64,000 nucleotides of DNA from Planctomycetota bacterium (GTDB lineage Bacteria > Planctomycetota > OFTM77). The DNA lies in assembly GCA_029260795.1 (NCBI GenBank), contig JAJDCO010000092.1, positions 64,877-128,876 of the forward strand, read 5' to 3'. The position numbers and the translations under genes were made by a program. Shown here in pieces: positions 1-8,211 of the stretch (positions are counted from its first letter, which is position 1; each line of letters starts with the position of its first letter). Below the pieces are notes generated by a model. The model did no database searches. It was given only the letters and a program-made list of their open reading frames with translations, and was not told the origin of the DNA.

Positions 1-165
1 CGCCTCATTCGCGAGCTCCACATCAGCGATCTCTCGGAGCGCGACACGACCCCTGCCCAGCGCGAGACTTGGCGCAACAATCGGCGGTCATGGTTGAGTT
101 CGGGGTTCGGTCGTCCCGAGCCCGAACAGGGCTCCGACTCGGGCTCGGTGCCGTCCGGACGCTGA
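1..165 (+). CDS. 3' end of an unidentified protein, cut by the window edge
   Basis: Frame 1 is open from the first base to a TGA at 163-165 and gives 54 residues starting RLIRELHISDLSERDTT. Codon use (GC-rich third positions, ELH, DLSER) looks coding up to about residue 35. The last part is rich in Gly, Ser, Pro and Glu, like a disordered tail. The family cannot be named from so short a piece. Confidence 0.4.
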   Translation, partial: RLIRELHISDLSERDTTPAQRETWRNNRRSWLSSGFGRPEPEQGSDSGSVPSGR

Positions 166-295
166 AGACGGACCGCCGCGGCCCGATCTCGATTGGCCTT
201 CGAGATTTGTGGAAGCGGGATTCTGTGATATCCTCTTTCAGAGCCCGGCTCGCCCTGGGCCGAGACGAATCGACGCCCCGGATCGACAGGACCCC

Positions 296-994
296 ATGAG
301 CCTCAAGGATTTCCGACGACAGCTCGTCGATGCGCTCCGTGACAGGACGCTGCTCACCTCGGTGAAGCGGCTCAAGAGCAAGGGTCAGCACAACGTGCGG
401 ATCCTGAGACTCGCCGACCTGGGACCTCTGCTCGAAGACACCGTCGAGCGCATTCTCGAGGACAAGGGGCTCGAAGTCACCGAGAACCAGAAGCGCGAGA
501 TCGAGACCGAGACTCGCGACGAGGTGGCTCTCTTGCTTCAGGAGCACCGAGAGGTCCTCGCCGATCGAGACCGCCTGGGTCGGGATCGCGATCGGCTCCG
601 CCGCAAGGTCGCCGCGTTGCGGAAGGAGCTGGAGAGGCAGACCCAGACGCTCGAGGAGGAGCGTGCCCGCTCTTTCGGCGAGCTGGGGCTGCGCCTCGAC
701 AGCGAAGGAGTCGAGCGATTCCAAGAGCACCTCGGGGACGCGGTCCGCATCGCCCTCGAGCAGCTGCGGCAGAAGAGCGGTGTCGTGCTCGGTGAGGACA
801 GCGTGACGCAGGCGATCGAGGCGTTGAATCGATCGGTGGCCAACGTCGTTCAGGTCGAAGCACAGGCTTCCGACGATCGGGAGCGCCAGGCACATCTCGA
901 GCGCGTCGAGCAGCTCGAGCGTCGACTCGAGGAGCTGCGGGCGGCCCTCAGCGACTCCGAAGACGCGTACGATCGCATCGCAGGAATCGCCTGA
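296..994 (+). CDS. Coiled-coil protein of unknown function
   Basis: A 232-residue protein with no family I recognise. The ATG at 296 (MSLKDFRRQL) is chosen because conserved-looking sequence begins there; an upstream in-frame ATG at 209 only adds low-complexity Arg/Pro sequence. Residues 65-125 and 195-225 are charged heptad-like stretches (DRDRLGRDRDRLRRKVAALR; ERVEQLERRLEELRAAL) that should form coiled coils, separated by a globular segment around 130-190. There is no signal peptide or membrane segment, so it is probably a cytoplasmic structural or scaffold protein. It is followed after 71 bp by the aminotransferase gene on the same strand. The function is not inferable from sequence. Confidence 0.7.
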   Translation: MSLKDFRRQLVDALRDRTLLTSVKRLKSKGQHNVRILRLADLGPLLEDTVERILEDKGLEVTENQKREIETETRDEVALLLQEHREVLADRDRLGRDRDRLRRKVAALRKELERQTQTLEEERARSFGELGLRLDSEGVERFQEHLGDAVRIALEQLRQKSGVVLGEDSVTQAIEALNRSVANVVQVEAQASDDRERQAHLERVEQLERRLEELRAALSDSEDAYDRIAGIA

Positions 995-1065
995 GTGAGA
1001 GGCCTCCGCCCGCTCTACTCGCGAGGAGGAGGCGCCAATCACGTGACACGCCTCAGGAGGGCGCC

Positions 1066-2274
1066 ATGACGTCGGGACCGCTGGCCACCCCGTGCCTCGG
1101 TGATCGCGTTCGTGAGAAGTTCCCGTTCTTCGAGGAGCACCCGGACACGATCTACTTCAACACCTCGGCGATGCCGCTTCGCCCGCGGGCGGTGCTCGAA
1201 GCAATCCGGGACGGCTTCTTCGATCCGGCGAGGTCGCCCGGCCTCCGAGAAGCGGCCGAGCGCCGAATCGCCGACTTCCTGCGGGTGCCGACCGCGGACG
1301 TGCATCCCGTCATGGGTTGCCACATGGCCTTCGAGCGGATCCATGAGCTGATCTTCGATCCGGCTCGCCCGCTCATCCTGACCAGCCCGTTCGCCCACAA
1401 GGCGATCCTGACTCCGCTCGATCGTTGGCAGAGCCGCGGTCAGATCGAGCGTCGCCGGGTCGCCGTCGACGCCTCGGGGCGCACGGATGTCGGCGCGCTG
1501 CGAGCCGCCTTGACGCCCAGCGTTCGGGGCCTGGTCGTCAATCACGTCGCCAGCGTCACCGGCGTGGTCGAGCCGCTCGAGGACATCGCCAAGGCGATCG
1601 CGGATTTCAACGCCGCCGAAAGTGCCGAGGTGCTGCTGATCGTGGATGGAGCGCAGTCGGTGCCGAGGCTTCCGGTGCGCGCCGGTATCGCGGACTTCTA
1701 TCTCGTCGCGAGCCAGAAATGTGGCGGCTTGCCAGGCGGCGTCGTGATCGCCGGGGAGCGGGCGCGGCGAGCCATGGCGCGAACGGAAGATCCGGTCGCC
1801 GCGATGCGCTTCACGCACGAGCATCTTCGGGCGGGAACGCCGCACACGGAAGCCATCCACACCCTGGCCGTGGCGCTCGACGAGCTGGCTCGCGTGGACT
1901 GGAACGGCCAAGTCGGCATGGATGCCGTAGCGGAGGCGAACGCCGCGCTGCGGGATCGGTTGCTCGACGGGTTGGAGCGGCTGCCGGTGATCGAGTTGCT
2001 GAACGGCACGAGGCGGTCCAACGCCGGCATCGTGACCTTCCAACATCGGGACCTCGACGCGGCGACGATCGGTGCCGCCCTGAGCCGAGCCGGCATCCTC
2101 GTGCGCGTCGGTGTGAAAGACGCCTACGATCACTGGTTCTGCGTGCCCGACCTCCCGACGGTCTACCCGGCCGTGAGCGAACGTGACGGAGCCATACGAA
2201 TCAGCCTTTCCTACTACAACACTCCGGCCGAGATCGATCGGTTGCTGGAGGTCCTCGAGGAGGTCACCGGATGA
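1066..2274 (+). CDS. Class V aminotransferase-like PLP enzyme
   Basis: A 402-residue fold-type I PLP protein of the class V aminotransferase / cysteine desulfurase-like family. IYFNTSAMPLRPRAVLEAI near residue 26 is the usual N-terminal 'YLNxAa' segment. LIVDGAQSVPRLPV (about 193-206) holds the Asp and Gln that contact the cofactor. ASQKCGGLPGGVV (about 220) is the Schiff-base lysine region; the usual His before Lys is Gln here, so this is not a standard SufS. The C-terminal IRISLSYYNTPAEIDRLLEVL segment is typical. Start: ATG at 1066 with AGGAGG 7 bases upstream. The substrate is unknown. The stop overlaps the start of the next gene (ATGA), so the two are probably co-translated. Confidence 0.85.
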   Translation: MTSGPLATPCLGDRVREKFPFFEEHPDTIYFNTSAMPLRPRAVLEAIRDGFFDPARSPGLREAAERRIADFLRVPTADVHPVMGCHMAFERIHELIFDPARPLILTSPFAHKAILTPLDRWQSRGQIERRRVAVDASGRTDVGALRAALTPSVRGLVVNHVASVTGVVEPLEDIAKAIADFNAAESAEVLLIVDGAQSVPRLPVRAGIADFYLVASQKCGGLPGGVVIAGERARRAMARTEDPVAAMRFTHEHLRAGTPHTEAIHTLAVALDELARVDWNGQVGMDAVAEANAALRDRLLDGLERLPVIELLNGTRRSNAGIVTFQHRDLDAATIGAALSRAGILVRVGVKDAYDHWFCVPDLPTVYPAVSERDGAIRISLSYYNTPAEIDRLLEVLEEVTG

Positions 2275-3083
2275 GGTTTGCCTGTTGGATGCTGGCGCTG
2301 ACGGCCTGCTTCGCCTGCGAGGCTCCCGGCTTCGAGAACGGTGAAGAGCCCGGAGAGCTTCTTGCCGCCGAAGCAGAGGTTTCGACACGACCACTGGTCG
2401 AGGACATCCTCGATCGTGCCATCGCGCACTACGGAGGATCGGAGTGGTTCGACGGGCTGCGCGGGACTCGTCGTACGGGCTCGGGGCGGCATCTGCCCGA
2501 TGTCCTGGGCCGCCCGGGTCCGCATGCGGTTCGGTTCGTGGTCGAGCTGAGCTTCGAGGAGTCCCTGACCGAGCGGATCGAGTACCCCGACGTCCCCTTC
2601 ACGATCGAGGGCGAGTTCGGCCGACTCGGGGGACGTCAGACGATCAATGGTGAGGTCTCCGAGCGGCCGATCTCACCCGACGAGGCTGCCGAGCGGCTGC
2701 GCAAGTCGATGCTCTCCCACCCGGTGACCGCGCTCGTCTTCTTCCACGCCCGGCGAGCTCGCCTGGCCGAGCCCGAGCTGCTCGATCTCGTGCTGGGACG
2801 CCAGGCCTGGCGTCTCCGCCTGATCGATGACGACCTCCGGGGCTCCGACCTGTGGATCGACCCCGACTCGGGCCGTGTTCTGCGCTGTGAGTATCGAGTT
2901 GCATCCCAGAGGTGGGGGAGTGGCCGCTTCGAGATCGAGTTTCCTCGCGAGGTGAAGCAAGGGGAAGCTCCCGGGCCGCCGAGGATTCTGACGTATCGAG
3001 AGGGCGAGCGGATTCAAGAGGTGGACCTGGAGGAGGTCACTTGGCTGCGTGCGGGCCCGGAGGGCTCGGGCGCAGTCGACTGA
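2271..3083 (+). CDS. Predicted lipoprotein, LolA/DUF6503-like beta-sheet protein
   Basis: A 270-residue exported protein. The N-terminus MRFACWMLALTACFAC is a short signal sequence with a lipobox-like LTAC, so it is probably a membrane-anchored lipoprotein. The body (VEDILDRAIAHYGGSEWFDGLRGTRRTG, then alternating strands ending in LWIDPDSGRVLRCEYR) looks like proteins that carry a LolA-like half-barrel and an 'outer membrane lipoprotein sorting' style. That resemblance is from pattern only and is weak. It overlaps the upstream aminotransferase by 4 bp, indicating one operon. No catalytic motif is visible. Confidence 0.65.
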   Translation: MRFACWMLALTACFACEAPGFENGEEPGELLAAEAEVSTRPLVEDILDRAIAHYGGSEWFDGLRGTRRTGSGRHLPDVLGRPGPHAVRFVVELSFEESLTERIEYPDVPFTIEGEFGRLGGRQTINGEVSERPISPDEAAERLRKSMLSHPVTALVFFHARRARLAEPELLDLVLGRQAWRLRLIDDDLRGSDLWIDPDSGRVLRCEYRVASQRWGSGRFEIEFPREVKQGEAPGPPRILTYREGERIQEVDLEEVTWLRAGPEGSGAVD

Positions 3084-3260
3084 GCGGGCAGGATGCAAAG
3101 GCAGAGCGACTTTGGTATACCGATTCCGGGTTCGCCGGTGGTTGACTCGACGCGATCCGAGCGGTTGGGGCGCGGCGAGGTGACGCCGAGGGAGGAGCTG
3201 CTGCGGGCAGTTCCTGAGGATGCGAGCCCGCGTCGTCCGAACTCCGGGGAGGGGGTGAAG

Positions 3261-3998
3261 ATGGACAACGTCGAGAGGGCCGAGCTGCCGTTGCGCAGTG
3301 CCTTGAGCTTGCGCGAGCACGCTTGCCCACCGGATCTGATGCGGTCGTTCTTGCACGACCTGAATAACCATTTTCAAGTGATCTCGGGTTACGCCCAGCT
3401 GCTGACCTTGGGCGACGTGCCCGAGGATGCGCGGCGCCATCTCGAGCGCATCGAGACCGAGGTCGACCGCTGCCATGGCCTGACGCAAGGCGTCGCGTAC
3501 TTCGCGGGTCGCGTGGGTAATCGGACAGCGAGCCTGCGCATCGATGAGGTGCTGGACAGCTTGGTGCGCCTGATCACGGCTCACCTGCGTCGCCACAAGG
3601 TCGAGCTCGTCACGGAGCATGCGAGTGATCTTCCGGTCCAGGACTTCGTGCCACGCGACTTCTTCTTCTTGGGCTTTCAGCTCTTTTCGAATGCGTTGGC
3701 GAACGTACTGCGGCGGGAGTCAGATCGCAGCATCCGGTTGAGGACCCGTCGAACAGCCACCTCGGTCGAGATCTGGATCGATGACAATGGGCCGGGCATC
3801 GCCGGTGAGGCGAGCCGCATGTTCGAGCCGCTCTACTCCGGCTTCGAGGGCGATGACCATTTGGGCTTGGGCTTGACGATCTCTCGGGAGATCGTGGAGA
3901 AGTATCGGGGCGAGCTGTTCGTGGACGATGTGTCGAGTGGTGTGCGTGCGACCGTTCGCGTGCCGATCGTGCTTCCCGAGCTCGTGTTCGAGGCGTAA
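3261..3998 (+). CDS. Soluble histidine kinase
   Basis: A short sensor kinase core without a membrane segment. FLHDLNNHFQVISGYAQLL (phosphoacceptor His in HDLNN) is the dimerisation/H-box; the N-box is FQLFSNALANVL; the G-boxes are IDDNGPGIAG and DDHLGLGLTISREIVEKYRG. All ATP-binding elements are present, so it should be active. I chose the ATG at 3261 (MDNVERAELP, 245 aa) because GGGGAGGGGGTG lies just upstream; the frame is also open from an ATG at 3093 (301 aa) but that extension has no domain. No response regulator is adjacent; the nearest are 15 kb away. Confidence 0.8.
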   Translation: MDNVERAELPLRSALSLREHACPPDLMRSFLHDLNNHFQVISGYAQLLTLGDVPEDARRHLERIETEVDRCHGLTQGVAYFAGRVGNRTASLRIDEVLDSLVRLITAHLRRHKVELVTEHASDLPVQDFVPRDFFFLGFQLFSNALANVLRRESDRSIRLRTRRTATSVEIWIDDNGPGIAGEASRMFEPLYSGFEGDDHLGLGLTISREIVEKYRGELFVDDVSSGVRATVRVPIVLPELVFEA

Positions 3999-4033
3999 CG
4001 AATCGACCTCGCTGTCGAAAGGGATTCCCGCGG

Positions 4034-4636
4034 ATGAAACGAGCGATCTTCGTGATGTGGGTGCTTGCGCTCCTGCCAGCTTGCGTCGGTGGCAACCTGC
4101 TCGAGTACGCGCGGGACATGCCCGGGGACGGGACCAGTCGCGTGCGCGTTTCGAATCTTGGTGAGATCGAACGCGTCGAAGTGGATGTCGACCCGGGGCG
4201 AGCACCCGGTGAGGTCCAGTCGGCCGCTCGGCAGGAGCTCGAGGGAGCCGAGCCCGATCGATACTACTGGTGGGCCAACGATCAGGACTCCGACTCCCAA
4301 CAGGGCTTTGGCATCGCGGCGCAAGGCGGTCGACTGGATGTGCTGTTCACCGAGAATGGGGCGCGCGTCGGTCGACGCGAGCAGATCGAGCGTACCGGCA
4401 TTCCCGAAGAGGTCGCACCGCTCGTGTCCCAGGCCATGCAGGACGCTGGCCTCGCCGCAGCCACGACCCTGGAGGTCCGGCGATTCGAAGGATCAGGCCA
4501 AGAGGCCTTCCAGCTTCTGCTGGAGCAGAACGGACGCCAGTACCGATTGGTGTTCGACCGCTCGACGAAGACCTGGAAGCTCTACCGACTCGTCGACGCG
4601 GTGGTCGCGATTCCGATGTCGATCGTCGAAGGCTGA
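4034..4636 (+). CDS. Hypothetical lipoprotein
   Basis: A 200-residue protein with a clear lipoprotein signal: MKRAIFVMWVLALLPAC, lipobox LPAC with Cys17. The mature part contains EIERVEVDVDPGRAPGEV and a run that reads like a PepSY/surface beta domain (LEVRRFEGSGQEAFQLLLEQNGRQYRLVFDR), but I do not recognise a family. It stands alone: 35 bp after the kinase gene and convergent with the SulP gene, whose stop is 60 bp away. That gap contains a small GGTGA/TCACC stem around 4674-4687. Confidence 0.6.
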   Translation: MKRAIFVMWVLALLPACVGGNLLEYARDMPGDGTSRVRVSNLGEIERVEVDVDPGRAPGEVQSAARQELEGAEPDRYYWWANDQDSDSQQGFGIAAQGGRLDVLFTENGARVGRREQIERTGIPEEVAPLVSQAMQDAGLAAATTLEVRRFEGSGQEAFQLLLEQNGRQYRLVFDRSTKTWKLYRLVDAVVAIPMSIVEG

Positions 4637-4696
4637 TCGAGCACTCTGAGTCGGGCGGGCGGGAAGGGTGATCGCTCACCGATCCCGCGCTCCGGC

Positions 4697-6955
4697 TCAA
4701 CCGACCGGGGCTTCGATCTCAGGGAAGGTCACGGCGCCGCTCTCGACATCGTACATCGCGCCGACGATGTCGATCTTGCCTTCGTCCTGCAGGCTTCGCA
4801 GGATCTCGCTGCGCTCTCGAATCGCATGGATCGAGTGCCGGACGTTCGAGACCGCGACGTTTCGGACGAACTCGGTGTCGCCCGAATGGCGCCGACTCGG
4901 TTCCGCGGGCTGGGTCGTCTGGTCCACGGCGGGGCGAATCTTGCTCAGCATCGCGGTCAGGTTGCCCAGGTCGACATTGTCGATGGCGCCCTTGATGGCT
5001 CCGCAGTGCGTGTGCCCGAGGACGACCACGAGCTTGGATCCAGCCACGCGGCAGGCGAACTCCATGCTGCCGAGAATGTCCTCGTTAATGAAGTTACCGG
5101 CGATCCGCACGCTGAAGATGTCGCCGAGCCCTTGGTCGAAGATGAGCTCGGCGGACGTGCGAGAGTCGATGCAGCTCAAGATGACGGCGAATGGCCACTG
5201 ACCGGCGCGCGTCTCATTGACTTGCTCCAAGAAGTTTCGATGCGCCTTGAGGTTCTTCTGGAACCTCTGGTTGCCGACCTTCAGGATCTGCAGCGCCTGG
5301 GAGGGTGTGAGCGAATCCTGAGTCTTCTTGTTCTGGGTCGGGAGCGCGCCGTTCTCGGGGCTGATCGTACTCGGGATCTTTCGCGTGCGGACCGAGCGGC
5401 TGGCCGTTCGGTTTTGGAGCTGATCCCCGCCGACCGTCTCCACGAACAACGAGCGGCGTTCCGCGGATGCCTTGAAGTCGTCCAAAACCTCCAAGACGTC
5501 CCGATCGATGCCGAAGCAGCCTCGCATGTCGATGCGGACGTGGGAGCCGTCGGGGATCGAGCTCAGCTCGCGCAGAATGGCGCCCTTGTTCAGAAAGGTC
5601 ACCTCTTCGGCCAGCGTGAGCTCGAACAGCGGACGGTCCTCCTCATCGACGCTCTCTTCGATGTGGAGGAAGTGCGAGTTCCGATAGCTGCGATACAGGA
5701 TGAAGGCGAGGCCGATCCCCAGGCCGATCAGGATCCCGGTGAGCAGATCCGTGAAGACGATTCCGAGGATGGTGGCGACGAAGGGAATGAACTGCCGATG
5801 TCCCTGCTTGTACATCGTGCGAAAGATCGCCGGCTTGGCGAGCTTGTAGCCGACGACAAAGAGAATGGCCGCCAAGACGGCGAGGGGGATCAGGTTCAAG
5901 ACCTGCGGCAAAGCCACCACGAAGATCAGCAGCAGGAGACCGTGGAGGATCGCCGACAGCTTCGACCTCGCGCCCGACTGGATGTTGGCCGAGCTTCGCA
6001 CGATCACCTGAGTCACGGGAAGGCCGCCGATCAGGCCCGAGAGGATGTTGCCAGTTCCCTGAGCAAAGAGCTCTCGGTTCGTCGGCGTGACGCGCTTCCA
6101 AGGGTCGAGCTTGTCGGTCGCTTCGACGCAGAGCAGAGTCTCCAAGCTGGCCACGACTGCCAAGGTCAGTCCGAGGAGCCAGATGGCCGAGCTTCCCAAC
6201 ACCGACCAGTCCGGCGTCTTGAACTCGCTCAGAAAGCTACTGAAGCCGTCGGCGACGGGCACGTTTACGAGGTGCGAGCTGCCGAGTGCCCACGCGGGGG
6301 CCATCTCGCGGGCCACGATCTGAAACAGGATGCCGAAGACCACGGCCACCAGAGGGCCCTGGATGAGCCGGAAGATCTTGGCGCGCTGAGTGAGCACCCG
6401 CTCCCAAAGGATCAGAATGGCGAGTGAGACGGCCGCGACCAGGATTGCGCTCGGCTCGACGTTCCGCCACATGGCGAGGAGTGCCGACAGCGTCGACTCG
6501 CCGTCGGGCTGAAAGAACTGCAGCTCACCCTCGGGGTCACGGTCGTAGCCGAAGGCGTGGGGGATCTGCTTGAGAACGATGATGATCCCGATCGCCGAGA
6601 GCATGCCCTTGATGACGGAGTTCGGAAAGAAGTAGCCGAGCACGCCCGCCTTCATCAGGCCGAGCACGATCTGCAGCACCCCGGCGATGACGACCGCCAC
6701 CAGGAACGCTTCGAAGCTGCCCAGCTCTTCGATCGCCCCCAGGACGATCACGGCCAAGCCGGCCGCCGGACCGGAGACGCCGAGCGGGGAGCCACTCAGA
6801 AAGCCGACCAGCACTCCGCCGATGATGCCGGCGATCAGGCCCGACAGCAGCGGCGCTCCGCTCGCCAGGGCGATGCCCAGACAGAGAGGTACGGCGACGA
6901 AGAAGACGACGACGCTGGCCGGAAGATCGTTGCGAAGATTCTGGAACAGCTTCAT
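4697..6955 (-). CDS. SulP (SLC26) anion transporter fused to a beta-carbonic anhydrase
   Basis: A 752-residue fusion. Residues 1-430 are a SulP permease with about a dozen hydrophobic segments (first: LPASVVVFFVAVPLCLGIAL). A STAS-like domain follows (about 450-540, RIDMRGCFGIDRDVLEVLDDF). From about 575 a beta-class carbonic anhydrase begins: CIDSRTSAELIF at 592 and GHTHCGAIKGAI near 645 supply the zinc ligands (Cys, Asp/Arg dyad, His, Cys). The arrangement suggests bicarbonate uptake coupled to CO2/HCO3- interconversion at the inner membrane face. I use the ATG at 6955 (MKLFQNLRNDLP); a frame extension to 7177 would overlap the divergent regulator and has no domain. SulP-carbonic anhydrase fusions are known in several phyla. 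Confidence 0.9.
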   Translation of the reverse strand: MKLFQNLRNDLPASVVVFFVAVPLCLGIALASGAPLLSGLIAGIIGGVLVGFLSGSPLGVSGPAAGLAVIVLGAIEELGSFEAFLVAVVIAGVLQIVLGLMKAGVLGYFFPNSVIKGMLSAIGIIIVLKQIPHAFGYDRDPEGELQFFQPDGESTLSALLAMWRNVEPSAILVAAVSLAILILWERVLTQRAKIFRLIQGPLVAVVFGILFQIVAREMAPAWALGSSHLVNVPVADGFSSFLSEFKTPDWSVLGSSAIWLLGLTLAVVASLETLLCVEATDKLDPWKRVTPTNRELFAQGTGNILSGLIGGLPVTQVIVRSSANIQSGARSKLSAILHGLLLLIFVVALPQVLNLIPLAVLAAILFVVGYKLAKPAIFRTMYKQGHRQFIPFVATILGIVFTDLLTGILIGLGIGLAFILYRSYRNSHFLHIEESVDEEDRPLFELTLAEEVTFLNKGAILRELSSIPDGSHVRIDMRGCFGIDRDVLEVLDDFKASAERRSLFVETVGGDQLQNRTASRSVRTRKIPSTISPENGALPTQNKKTQDSLTPSQALQILKVGNQRFQKNLKAHRNFLEQVNETRAGQWPFAVILSCIDSRTSAELIFDQGLGDIFSVRIAGNFINEDILGSMEFACRVAGSKLVVVLGHTHCGAIKGAIDNVDLGNLTAMLSKIRPAVDQTTQPAEPSRRHSGDTEFVRNVAVSNVRHSIHAIRERSEILRSLQDEGKIDIVGAMYDVESGAVTFPEIEAPVG

Positions 6956-7110
6956 GGCGCCTACGGAGTGTCCGTCGAAGGTCTGAGAGGATCGCGTGGA
7001 GGCGGCTTCTTCGGAAGCCCGGACGCGGGTCGCGGCCGAGTCAGAGGACGAAACGGAAGCTCGTCCTGCCCCGACGGCCCCGCAGTATCGGTGTCGATCC
7101 ACCGTCCGGA

Positions 7111-7126
7111 CAGTATCATAATAGTG
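7111..7126. promoter_or_regulatory. Imperfect palindrome between sulP and its LysR neighbour
   Basis: CAGTATCATAATAGTG matches its own reverse complement at 12 of 16 positions and is the only AT-rich patch in the 208-bp divergent intergenic region. LysR-type regulators bind such T-N11-A boxes close to their own promoter, so it is a candidate operator for the NhaR-like protein. Confidence 0.4.
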
Positions 7127-7163
7127 ACTTGCAGCGTCGATCCAGTCGACGTAGGTTGAGTCG

Positions 7164-8075
7164 ATGGAGTGGCTCAACTACCACCATCTGCTGTACTTTC
7201 GAACCGTCGTCTCCGAAGGTGGGATCGCGGCGGCCAGCCGCAAGCTGCACGTCGGGCGCCCCTCGATCAGCATGCAGCTCAAGAGCTTGGAAGCCTTCTT
7301 CGGCGCGCCGCTCTTCAACCGTCGAGGGAGGTATTTGGAGCTGACGGAGACCGGCAAGCTCGTGAACGGCTACGCGGAGGAGATCTTCCAGACGGGCCGA
7401 GAGCTGGTCGATGCGGTTCGGGGTCGGTCGACGGGGAGGCCGCAGACCTTCCGGGTCGGGATCGCGGACGTGATGGCCAAGCTGGTGGCGTTTCAGCTTC
7501 TGCTCCCGGCCTTGAACGTCAACGACCGAGTCGTCCTCGAGTGTCGACAGGATCATCCGACTCGGCTCTTCGCCGAGCTGGCCGTGCACGAGCTCGACCT
7601 GGTGCTCTCCGACATCCCTCTGGCGCCCGGGGTCGATGTTCGCGCCTACAACCACGTCGTCGGCGAGTCGACGACGACGCTGTTCGCGGCACCCGAGCTC
7701 GCTCGAAGGTTGAAGCGTGGATTCCCTCAATCGCTGACCGACGCGCCGTTTCTCATGCCTTCTAGGAACACGGCCATTCGACACTCGCTCGAGCATTGGC
7801 TCGACGAACGAGACGTCCGTCCGGTGATCATTGCGGAGTTCGAAGACAGCGCGCTTCTGAAGGTCTTTGGTCAAGCGGGACGCGGCGTGTTTCCAGCACC
7901 CACGGTCGTGCAAGAGCAGATCAAGAAGGAGTACGGAGTCCAGACGCTCGGAGAGCTCGAAGGCGTCCGCGAGCGGTTCTACGCCATCTCACCCGAGAGG
8001 AAGATCAAGCACCCATCGGTCGCCCACATCGTGGAGAGTGCTCGAGAGGGAATCTTCCGTGCTGACAAAGCCTGA
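7164..8075 (+). CDS. LysR-family regulator, NhaR-like
   Basis: A 303-residue LysR-type transcriptional regulator. The start MEWLNYHHLLYFRTVVSEGG and the winged HTH at about residues 5-63 (IAAASRKLHVGRPSISMQL) match the NhaR subgroup. The rest is the two-lobed substrate-binding domain (VLSDIPLAPGVDVRAYNHVV near 150). NhaR proteins respond to sodium and pH in enterobacteria. Here the gene is divergent from the SulP-carbonic anhydrase fusion, so regulation of that transporter by an ionic or bicarbonate cue is a reasonable inference. The gene is convergent with the porin gene and shares a terminator with it. Confidence 0.85.
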   Translation: MEWLNYHHLLYFRTVVSEGGIAAASRKLHVGRPSISMQLKSLEAFFGAPLFNRRGRYLELTETGKLVNGYAEEIFQTGRELVDAVRGRSTGRPQTFRVGIADVMAKLVAFQLLLPALNVNDRVVLECRQDHPTRLFAELAVHELDLVLSDIPLAPGVDVRAYNHVVGESTTTLFAAPELARRLKRGFPQSLTDAPFLMPSRNTAIRHSLEHWLDERDVRPVIIAEFEDSALLKVFGQAGRGVFPAPTVVQEQIKKEYGVQTLGELEGVRERFYAISPERKIKHPSVAHIVESAREGIFRADKA

Positions 8076-8160
8076 CCTGTTCCGGCATCGACTCGGAACG
8101 CGACTCGGTATGGCAGCCGAATCATCACTCCCGTCATCGCCGATCTCAGGATCGGCGCTT

Positions 8161-8210
8161 TCTCGGGTCCTCGGAGGAGCGGCGATCAGCCGCCCCTCCG
8201 GGTCCCGAGA
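8161..8210. terminator. Bidirectional terminator hairpin
   Basis: A long imperfect inverted repeat begins TCTCGGG and ends CCCGAGA, with inner GGAGG/CCTCC and GCGGC/GCCGC arms. It lies exactly between the convergent regulator and porin stops (8075 and 8212). A smaller GCCGATC-TCAG-GATCGGC hairpin at 8139-8156 precedes it. Confidence 0.65.
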
Positions 8211-8211
8211 A

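Noticed and set aside
4826..6427. Long plus-strand open frame opposite the SulP-carbonic anhydrase gene
   Set aside because: It is the antisense reading of a clearly conserved gene, has a Gln/Asp/Glu-heavy non-protein-like composition and no start signal.
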